Shown here piece by piece: positions 1-4,825 of a DNA stretch of 9,721 bases. The notes beneath the pieces are model-generated. The model was not told where the DNA came from, did not search any database, and worked only from the letters and a program-made list of their open reading frames with translations. Each line of letters begins with the position of its first letter. The first letter of the stretch is position 1. The DNA comes from Acidobacteriota bacterium. GTDB lineage: Bacteria; Acidobacteriota; Thermoanaerobaculia; UBA5066. The DNA lies in contig JAEUQS010000447.1 in the NCBI GenBank assembly GCA_016789625.1, positions 1-9,721 on the forward strand. Direction: 5' to 3'. The position numbers were made by a program, and so were the translations under genes.

Positions 1-92
1 GGGGCGACCGAGGAGAGCGCCGCCTTCGAGGCCAGGCCCGCCGCGCCGGCGGCGCCTGCGATGGTGAAGAGGGTTCTGCGGTTGAGGTTCAT
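1..92 (-). CDS. N-terminus of a Tat-exported protein (partial, runs off window)
   Basis: Only the first 30 codons are present. The gene starts at ATG 92-90 and is open to the window edge. The start is well supported: GAGGAG (104-99) lies 6 bases upstream and overlaps the stop codon of the preceding small gene. The N-terminus contains N-R-R-T-L-F (residues 4-9) followed by an Ala/Gly/Leu-rich hydrophobic stretch (about 10-21), then Ser-Lys-Ala. This is the layout of a twin-arginine signal. Tat signals usually lead cofactor-loaded, pre-folded redox proteins such as periplasmic ferredoxin-type subunits, molybdoenzymes and hydrogenase partners. Which one this is cannot be told from 30 residues. 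It is the third gene of the putative sigma-54 operon. The Tat signal is seen in the sequence; a redox role is inferred. Confidence 0.8.
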   Translation of the reverse strand, partial: MNLNRRTLFTIAGAAGAAGLASKAALSSVA

Positions 93-102
93 TTTCGTCT
101 CC

Positions 103-201
103 TCACAGGGCGTTCTGGCGCGGCCGGGACTCGGCGGCGAAGAGCGAGAGGGCAAGGAGAGCGAAGAGAGCGAGGAGGGCGAGGGGAAGGGTGGCGATCA
201 T
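103..201 (-). CDS. 32-residue single-span membrane protein
   Basis: This is a very small gene. Its ATG (201-199) overlaps the stop of the upstream cysteine-rich gene as ATGA (198-201), and it has a perfect AAGGAGGT ribosome site 6 bases upstream (215-208). After M-I-A-T-L-P, residues about 4-22 are almost entirely Leu/Ala/Phe, giving one membrane helix. A short polar tail with Glu, two Arg, Gln and Asn follows, which predicts a cytoplasmic or short exposed C-terminus. Its TGA (105-103) overlaps the ribosome site of the Tat-protein gene, so translation of the three genes is linked. I do not recognise the family. Similar mini-proteins serve as small subunits of membrane oxidoreductases (CydX-like) or as regulators, but no specific homology can be claimed. 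The overlap and ribosome site make a chance ORF unlikely. Confidence 0.72.
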   Translation of the reverse strand: MIATLPLALLALFALLALSLFAAESRPRQNAL

Positions 202-464
202 GATGGGACCTCCTTCTGGGAGCCCGCCGCGTGCGGCGGCAGCTCCTCGTCGATGGGGAGAGCGAGCCCGGCCTTCGCGACCACGTCGAGGTACATCGGG
301 CAGTCTTCGTAACTCGAGGCCGCGCACGGGCCGCCCGACACCAGGTGGTCGCGCGGGACCATCTTCTTCGCCGGGCAGGCGTCGCAATAGAGCATCACGA
401 CCTGCTTCAGAAACGGGCAGGTCGCGTGAGCGGGTGCTTGTGGGGTGGTGTGGGTCGCGTTCAT
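198..464 (-). CDS. Small five-cysteine protein, 88 residues (unknown function)
   Basis: This is a soluble 88-residue protein with no signal peptide or membrane span. The N-terminal 15 residues are Thr/Ala/Pro/His-rich. A cysteine-rich core follows: C16-P-F-L-K, Y26-C27-D-A-C30-P-A-K-K, G-P-C47 and E-D-C55-P-M-Y. Five Cys, one pair as CxxC, and the conserved-looking C-P-F-L and D-C-P-x-Y elements suggest a metal or iron-sulfur site, or redox-active thiols. The last 30 residues look disordered. ATG 464 is the only sensible start before the first Cys. Only a weak AAGAAG precedes it (474-469). It follows a near-consensus sigma-54 promoter and is coupled (ATGA) to the 32-residue membrane protein and then to a Tat-exported gene, so a role in assembly or operation of an exported redox system is plausible. 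That role is inference; I do not recognise a named family. Confidence 0.75.
   Translation of the reverse strand: MNATHTTPQAPAHATCPFLKQVVMLYCDACPAKKMVPRDHLVSGGPCAASSYEDCPMYLDVVAKAGLALPIDEELPPHAAGSQKEVPS
208..215 (-). promoter_or_regulatory. Perfect Shine-Dalgarno for the 32-residue membrane protein
   Basis: On the minus strand the bases read AAGGAGGT, fully complementary to the usual 16S rRNA 3' end, 6 bases before ATG 201. It lies inside the last codons of the cysteine-rich gene. It is the strongest ribosome site in the window and is the main support for the tiny downstream gene. Confidence 0.8.
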
Positions 465-479
465 GGCACTTCTTTGAAG

Positions 480-495
480 CGCAAGAGGCGAGCCA
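480..495 (-). promoter_or_regulatory. Sigma-54 (RpoN) promoter for the cysteine-rich/Tat operon
   Basis: The minus strand from 495 to 480 reads TGGCTCG-CCTC-TTGC-G. Against the sigma-54 consensus TGGCACG-N4-TTGCW this matches 10 of the 11 fixed positions. The obligatory GG (494-493) and GC (482-481) are separated by exactly 10 bases. It faces the 88-residue gene. The expected transcription start, about 12 bases past the GC, falls near 471-469, leaving only about 5-7 bases before ATG 464. The adjacent gene encodes a sigma-54 activator, which strengthens the call. Confidence 0.72.
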
Positions 496-561
496 CCCGC
501 CGCGGCACGACGAAACGGGCTCTAAAGCCTTTGTTTGAAGGGGTTTAGCGCGCTGTTTGCC

Positions 562-584
562 GCGGGGCCGCGAAGCCGCCCCGC
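562..584 (-). terminator. GC hairpin after the response-regulator gene (possible terminator)
   Basis: Read on the minus strand, GCGGGGC (584-578) pairs perfectly with GCCCCGC (568-562) around a 9-base loop. It lies 60 bases past the regulator stop and upstream of the sigma-54 promoter, a sensible place to end the signalling operon. No U tract follows, so it is not a classical intrinsic terminator. It could also be part of the regulatory region. Confidence 0.3.
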
Positions 585-592
585 GTTCGGGA

Positions 593-649
593 ACTCAACG
601 GTGCGTTGCGTTTCTCAACACGCCTGGTGGGGGCCAGGATCACTCAACG
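593..649. promoter_or_regulatory. Candidate enhancer (UAS) cluster for the NtrC-type regulator
   Basis: CTCAAC occurs three times (594-599, 614-619, 643-648), and the longer ACTCAACG twice (593-600, 642-649). Two dyads use the same half-sites: a perfect CAACG-GTG-CGTTG at 596-608, and GTTG-N7-CAAC at 605-619. They sit about 100-170 bases upstream of the predicted sigma-54 element, a normal distance for activator sites of NtrC-family proteins. The last repeat includes the stop codon of the regulator gene. Binding by the adjacent regulator is inferred from position and symmetry only. Confidence 0.4.
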
Positions 650-2026
650 ACCGCTGGTCTCCTCGAACTCCCCGCCTTCGGCGCGCGACAGCCCGTACTT
701 CCGGATCTTGGCGTACAGCGTCACGCGGTCGATGTCGAGAATGCGGGCCGACTGCGTCACGTTGCCGGCCGTCTGCTTCAGGATCGCGGCGATGTGCTGC
801 CGCTCGACCTCGGCCAGGGACACCGGGTGTCCGGGCACCGCGTCCTCGGGGCGGAGGGTCAGCCCCAGGTCCCGGGCCGTCAGCATCGGTCCGGTGGAGA
901 CGACGATCGCGCGCTCGAGAACGTTGCGCAGCTCGCGGACGTTTCCGGGCCAGCTGTGCGCCATGAGGACGGCCATCGCCTCGGCCGCGACCCCTTCGAC
1001 CTCGCGCTTCAGCTCGGACCCCAGCTGCTCGAGCAGCGTGTCGACGAGGAGGGGGATGTCCTCGCGCCTCTCGCGCAGCGGGACGAGCCGGGTCGCGATG
1101 ACGTTGAGTCGGTAGAAGAGGTCCTGCCGGAAGCGCCCCTCCTCGACCTCTTTCGGGAGATCGCGGTTCGTCGCCGCGATGATCCGGACGTCGATCGGGA
1201 AGGACTCCGTGCCGCCGACCCGCGTGACCCTTCGCTCCTCGAGCACGCGCAGGAGATCCTGCTGGAGCTTCGGGCTGATGTCGCCGATCTCGTCGAGAAA
1301 GAGCGTGCCGCCGCGAGCGGACTCGAACTTCCCCTCGCGGCGCGCGTTGGCGCCCGTGAAGGCGCCCTTCTCGTAGCCGAAGAGCTCGGACTCGAGGAGC
1401 GTCTCGCTCAGGGCGGCGCAGGAGACGGCCACGAACGGCTTGGTGTGCCGCGGGCTCTCCGCATGGACCGCGCGCGCGAGGAGCTCCTTGCCGGTGCCGC
1501 TCTCGCCGAGGATGAGGATGGTCGACGGGCTCCGTGCCGCGATGCGCGCGAGCTCGAGCGTCGCCAGCATCGCCGGAGACTTCGTCACGAGGTCGTGGAA
1601 CTGGTACTCCCTCTTCAGCGCCTTCCGGAGGATCACGTTCTCGCGCACGAGAGCCTGCTGCGCGACGATCTTCTCGACGATGAGGCTGACCTCCTCGGGA
1701 TCGAACGGCTTGACGATGTAGTCGAACGCGCCGAGCTTCATCGCCTTCACGGCCGTGTCCACCGTGGCGTAGGCCGTCATGATGAGGATCGCCGTTTCCG
1801 GGTGCTTCTCCTTCACCCGCCGGAGCACCTCGAGCCCGTCGATTCCGGGCATCTTGAGATCCACGAGGAGGATCGACCAGGGCTTCTCCTCGAGCGCCTG
1901 GAGCGCCGCGAGGCCGTCGGCCGCCGTGCCGATCGTGTGGCCGTCCTTCTCGAGCCAGCCCGAGAGGGACTCGCGCACGATCTCCTCGTCGTCCACGACC
2001 AGGATCCGGGTGCTCTTCTTACTCAT
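644..2026 (-). CDS. Sigma-54-dependent response regulator, NtrC family
   Basis: This is a 460-residue transcription activator of the enhancer-binding type. Residues 7-120 form a receiver domain with acidic pocket D12/D13, phospho-acceptor D56, T84 and K107. A linker runs to about 145. Residues about 146-380 form an AAA+ sigma-54 interaction domain with Walker A GESGTGKE (174-181), the sigma-54-contact loop GAFTGA (221-226), Walker B ending L-F-L-D-E (242-246), and the WPGNVREL motif (359-366). Residues about 404-446 form a Fis-type helix-turn-helix. All key residues are present, so it should be a functional ATPase activator. It starts at ATG 2026 with GGAGAG at 2036-2031, and its first 8 bases overlap the archaemetzincin gene, so the kinase is its expected partner. 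The near-consensus sigma-54 promoter just downstream is its likely target. The exact subfamily is not resolved. Confidence 0.96.
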   Translation of the reverse strand: MSKKSTRILVVDDEEIVRESLSGWLEKDGHTIGTAADGLAALQALEEKPWSILLVDLKMPGIDGLEVLRRVKEKHPETAILIMTAYATVDTAVKAMKLGAFDYIVKPFDPEEVSLIVEKIVAQQALVRENVILRKALKREYQFHDLVTKSPAMLATLELARIAARSPSTILILGESGTGKELLARAVHAESPRHTKPFVAVSCAALSETLLESELFGYEKGAFTGANARREGKFESARGGTLFLDEIGDISPKLQQDLLRVLEERRVTRVGGTESFPIDVRIIAATNRDLPKEVEEGRFRQDLFYRLNVIATRLVPLRERREDIPLLVDTLLEQLGSELKREVEGVAAEAMAVLMAHSWPGNVRELRNVLERAIVVSTGPMLTARDLGLTLRPEDAVPGHPVSLAEVERQHIAAILKQTAGNVTQSARILDIDRVTLYAKIRKYGLSRAEGGEFEETSGR

Positions 2027-2570
2027 GGGGCTCTCCGATCTCGCTCGACACTTCGAGGTACAGCGCGCGGCAGGCGGGGCAGAGCGCGGGTTTCTTGGCG
2101 TCCACGTCGCGGAGGCTGGCGGAGCGGGCCATGGCGCAGCGCTCGGTGCGGCAGTGGAGGAGGCCGAACGTGTGCCCCAGCTCGTGCACGGCCTCCTTCT
2201 GAAGCCGAGCGGCGACGCGCCCCTTCTCGCCCGGAAGGCCGGTGGGCCCGCCGAGGCGCGCCGTGGAGACGACCGCGACCCGGCCGTTCAGCTGGGCCTC
2301 GCCGAAGACGAACGTGAGGATGGGAATGAAGAGATCCGCGTCGGTGAGGCCCAGGACCCGGCCCTGCGACGTTCTTTCCTTCAGCCACAGCAGGATGCGG
2401 CTCGAGGAGTGCTGCCCGCGGCGGGCGTCCCAGGCCTCCTCCGGCCGCTCCGCGGGGAACTCGACCCGGCACGGCACCGAGAACTCCGACGCGAGGCGCG
2501 CCCGCACCCCGTCGAGAAGCTCCGGATCGCCCGGGCCCGCACCGATCCACCAGACGGCGGCCTCGTTCAC
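2019..2570 (-). CDS. amzA: Archaemetzincin-type zinc metalloprotease
   Basis: This is a 183-residue cytosolic protein with no signal peptide or membrane span. The zinc site is H129-E-L-G-H133-T-F-G-L-L-H139, with E130 as catalytic base. It is followed by C140-R-T-E-R-C145-A-M147 and then, 16 residues later, C164-P-A-C167. The extended HExxHxxGxxH, C-x4-C-x-M and CxxC series is diagnostic of archaemetzincins, which use the four Cys for a second structural zinc. Length matches the compact prokaryotic form. The chosen start is GTG 2570-2568, which overlaps the kinase stop as GTGA. No ribosome site is obvious, so coupled translation is likely. At the 3' end it overlaps the regulator by 8 bases. 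Bacterial archaemetzincins have no settled physiological substrate. Placement between a kinase and its regulator suggests a signalling link, which is inference. Confidence 0.9.
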   Translation of the reverse strand: MNEAAVWWIGAGPGDPELLDGVRARLASEFSVPCRVEFPAERPEEAWDARRGQHSSSRILLWLKERTSQGRVLGLTDADLFIPILTFVFGEAQLNGRVAVVSTARLGGPTGLPGEKGRVAARLQKEAVHELGHTFGLLHCRTERCAMARSASLRDVDAKKPALCPACRALYLEVSSEIGEPHE

Positions 2571-4174
2571 GCCGCACGGGACGGTACCGCCTCCGGGCCC
2601 GTCAGCGGGAGCCGCATCGTCAGGCTCGTGCCCTCGCCCACGCGGCTCCGCACCTTCATCGAGCCGCCGTGCTTCTCGAGGATGCCGTAGACGACCGAAA
2701 GCCCGAGGCCGGTGCCCATCTGCTTCGTCGTGAAGAAGGGGTCGAAGATGCGGCCCAGGTTCTCTTCGGCGATGCCGTCTCCCGTATCTGTGAACTCGAT
2801 CTCGGCGCAGCCCTCGGCGGGAAGGACGCGCGAGGTGACCGTGATGGTGCCGCCCCTGGGCATCGCCTCGGTGGAGTTGAGGAGGACGTTGACGAAGGCC
2901 TGGCGGAGCTGGCCGAAGTCGCCGTCCACGACGGCCGATCCCGAGAGCTCGCGCTTCAGCTCGATGCCGTCGAGCTGCATCTTGTGCTGGGTGAGGGAGA
3001 GCGCCTCGGCGAGCACGGCATTCAGGTCCACGGGCTTGCTGTCCAGGGGACGGGCCCGCGCGAACTCGAGCAGGCTCCTCACGATGGTCGTGCAGCGCTC
3101 GGTCTCGCGGCGGATGAGCCCGAGGTTGCGGATGCACGCCGCGCGCGCGGCCTCGTCGGGCGGACCCGACTCGAGCGTCCGGATCATGAGCCGCGCGAAC
3201 GTGAGGATGCCGGCCAGCGGGTTGTTGATCTCGTGCGCGATCGAGGCCGAGAGCTTCCCCAGGGACGCGAGCCTCTCGCTCTGGAGGAGCACCTCCTGCG
3301 CGCTCCGGAGCGCGGCCGTCCGCTCGTCGACCTGCCGCTCGAGGCCCTCGGCCAGCTCCTGCAGCTCGCTCCGGGCCTTCGCCAGGGAGACCCGCATGTC
3401 GTTGAACGACTGCGAGAGGTGCCCCAGCTCGTCGGTCGCGTAGACGGGAAGGACGGCGGTGAGGTCGCCCTGGCCGATCCGCCGCGTGGCCTGGACCATG
3501 CTCCGCACCGGCCGGAAGACGAGCCGCTGCACGGCCAGCTGCACGAGCGCCGCGAGCGCCACCAGCGCCAGGGCCGAGATGAGCAGCGTCCGGCGCGTCT
3601 CGCGGGCGATCCAGCCGTCGATCTCGCGGAGCGAGATGCCGATGTCCACGACGCCGAGAACGCTCGTCGTGGCGGGGTGCACGTGGCAGGACGCGTTCGA
3701 GCAGGCCGGCTCGTTGTAGATGGGGGTGACCATCGCGAGGACGCGGTGGCCGTTCGTTCGGTAGATGCGCGTCCGCGAGTCCATCGCGAGGCGGGTGAGG
3801 GGCTGTCCGGCCGCGTGGCAGGCGTAGCAGGACTCGGCCTTCTTGTCGACGAACGTGCCCGTTTCGCGCGGGTTCTTCGAGATGACGATCTGGCCTTCCT
3901 TGTTCAGGATGCGGAACGTCTCGACGCCCTTCTGCCCGCCCACGCTCTCCATGAGCCGCGTGGCCACGTTCTCGTGGCCGTCGAGCATCATGCTGTGCGT
4001 GCTGCTCCGGATCGTCTCGGAGAAGACCTCGGCCCCGCTGCCCACGACGCCGATGAGGTTCTCGGTCTGCGCCCGGATCGACAGGTAGGCCAGGAGCGCG
4101 ATGGGCAGGAACGTCACGCCGATCGCGGCGACGGTCAGCTTGAATCCCAGTCGGCGGTGCAGGGGAACCCGGAT
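2567..4174 (-). CDS. Sensor histidine kinase with c-type haem motifs in its sensor domain
   Basis: This is a 535-residue membrane kinase (numbering from ATC 4174). TM1 is about residues 13-33, the extracytoplasmic sensor about 35-190 and TM2 about 197-216. HAMP runs about 217-270, followed by a coiled coil. HisKA contains S-I-A-H314-E-I-N-N, and HATPase_c has N429/N433, D463-T-G-D-G and GTGLGL (487-492). The sensor carries C116-Y-A-C119-H120 and C158-S-N-A-S-C163-H164, a CxxCH and a CX4CH haem-attachment pattern, so it probably senses redox state or a gas ligand. Standard start codons begin only at GTG 4117, which removes the basic HRR leader and part of TM1 and has no ribosome site. ATC 4174 sits 7 bases after GGAGGAG, in frame, so I use it; CTG is an alternative. 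It overlaps the archaemetzincin gene by GTGA. Kinase identity is certain; the 5' end is not. Confidence 0.92.
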   Translation of the reverse strand: MRVPLHRRLGFKLTVAAIGVTFLPIALLAYLSIRAQTENLIGVVGSGAEVFSETIRSSTHSMMLDGHENVATRLMESVGGQKGVETFRILNKEGQIVISKNPRETGTFVDKKAESCYACHAAGQPLTRLAMDSRTRIYRTNGHRVLAMVTPIYNEPACSNASCHVHPATTSVLGVVDIGISLREIDGWIARETRRTLLISALALVALAALVQLAVQRLVFRPVRSMVQATRRIGQGDLTAVLPVYATDELGHLSQSFNDMRVSLAKARSELQELAEGLERQVDERTAALRSAQEVLLQSERLASLGKLSASIAHEINNPLAGILTFARLMIRTLESGPPDEAARAACIRNLGLIRRETERCTTIVRSLLEFARARPLDSKPVDLNAVLAEALSLTQHKMQLDGIELKRELSGSAVVDGDFGQLRQAFVNVLLNSTEAMPRGGTITVTSRVLPAEGCAEIEFTDTGDGIAEENLGRIFDPFFTTKQMGTGLGLSVVYGILEKHGGSMKVRSRVGEGTSLTMRLPLTGPEAVPSRAA

Positions 4175-4181
4175 GAGCGCG

Positions 4182-4188
4182 CTCCTCC
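4182..4188 (-). promoter_or_regulatory. Shine-Dalgarno deciding the kinase start
   Basis: GGAGGAG on the minus strand is followed, 7 bases later and in the kinase frame, by ATC rather than ATG. The in-frame TGA at 4195-4193 bounds the reading frame upstream. No ATG, GTG or TTG exists in frame between that stop and GTG 4117, so this site supports a non-standard start. Confidence 0.55.
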
Positions 4189-4216
4189 ACCGTCAATATC
4201 TGCGGGGGGGAGGGCC

Positions 4217-4259
4217 CCGTCCATCCGTCACCTGAACTAGTGGACGGAGTGACGCTCCG
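4217..4259 (-). terminator. Overlapping hairpins between the C58-like gene and the kinase gene
   Basis: On the minus strand, CGGAG (4259-4255) pairs with CTCCG (4249-4245). Alternatively CCGTCCA (4247-4241) pairs with TGGACGG (4223-4217). The two share bases, so only one can form at a time. They follow the C58-like stop and precede a run of eight C, not a U tract. They could end the upstream transcript or sit in the kinase leader. No convincing sigma-70 or sigma-54 promoter was found in 4197-4283. Confidence 0.25.
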
Positions 4260-4283
4260 CCCGTTCCGGGCTGCGCACCGGCC

Positions 4284-4775
4284 TCACGAGGGCTCGAGGG
4301 CCACGATCCGCATCCCGACGACGCCGCTCGGGAAGGGCGTGACGCTGTTGGCCATCTCCTTCGCGATCTCCTTGGTCTTCTTGGCCCGGTAGAACCCGCG
4401 GTTCTGGTCGAAGAACTCCTTGTTCAGGTGCTTGTACCGGTAGCCCATGGTGTGCTCGGCCGTCCAGAAGATCGAGACGCCCGTGCTGGACGCCTTGGTG
4501 AGCGAGACCACCTGGCTGATGCTGCTCACCGCGCGGTCCCCGCCCACGGGAACGAGGCCCACGAGCGCGCACTGCGCCGTGGGATCGCTGTCCAGCCGGC
4601 GCAGCTTGGCCATCTGGATGTTCAGCACGCTCGCGTCCACCAGATCGCTCTCGCGCTCGACGCTGCGGCCCAGCAGCACGCGCTTGGCCCAGTTGAGCGA
4701 CGACGCCGTGCAGATGCCCTGCTGGTCCTTCTGCGTGAAGTTGTTCGACAGCGCGAAGACGAGCTTTGCGGCCAT
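4284..4775 (-). CDS. Putative papain-fold cysteine peptidase, YopT/AvrPphB (C58)-like
   Basis: This is a 163-residue soluble protein without a signal peptide. The start is ATG 4775 behind GGGAGAG (4787-4781). Residues 17-29 include Q-Q-G-I-C22-T-A-S-S-L-N-W, close to the G-x-C-x-x-L-S-x-x-W nucleophile motif of C58 peptidases. Later come E-H108-T-M-G-Y-R and F-F-D123-Q-N-R-G-F-Y, resembling the family's H-x-x-G and F-F-D-x-N-x-G elements. The His-Asp spacing (15) agrees with the triads I recall for AvrPphB (C98/H212/D227) and YopT (C139/H258/D274). The Cys-His spacing (86) is shorter, so it would be a minimal form. It follows kup by 50 bases and could be co-transcribed. The substrate is unknown; a self-acting or housekeeping role is as possible as effector function. 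The gene is firm; the family call rests on short motifs and could be wrong. Confidence 0.6.
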   Translation of the reverse strand: MAAKLVFALSNNFTQKDQQGICTASSLNWAKRVLLGRSVERESDLVDASVLNIQMAKLRRLDSDPTAQCALVGLVPVGGDRAVSSISQVVSLTKASSTGVSIFWTAEHTMGYRYKHLNKEFFDQNRGFYRAKKTKEIAKEMANSVTPFPSGVVGMRIVALEPS

Positions 4776-4825
4776 GGCAGCTCTCCCTGCCCAAATTCTA
4801 TCCAGGCCTCCTGCCCCGAGAAAAA

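Noticed and set aside
557..2317. Long plus-strand reading frames opposite the regulator, kinase, kup and M2 genes (also 2669-4240 and 4766-6784)
   Set aside because: These are typical antisense frames in GC-rich DNA: Arg/Asp/His/Glu-biased translation with no domains. They lie entirely opposite genes with clear catalytic motifs.
2019..4196. A 725-codon frame from TTG 4196 that ends in the archaemetzincin
   Set aside because: Upstream of GTG 2570 it is the wrong frame of the kinase gene (Arg/Pro/His/Asp-rich). Only the last 183 codons are real.
4191..4196. TTGACG on the minus strand as a -35 box for the kinase operon
   Set aside because: The matching -10 would fall inside the kinase coding region, past its ribosome site and proposed start.
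4203..4210. Run of eight G on the plus strand
   Set aside because: A short homopolymer in intergenic DNA. It could be a slippage or sequencing-error site, but there is no evidence for phase variation because it lies outside any reading frame.
4795..4800. TAGAAT on the minus strand as a -10 box for the C58-like gene
   Set aside because: No acceptable -35 box lies 16-18 bases upstream, and the implied start would fall at the ribosome site. Read-through from kup is as likely.
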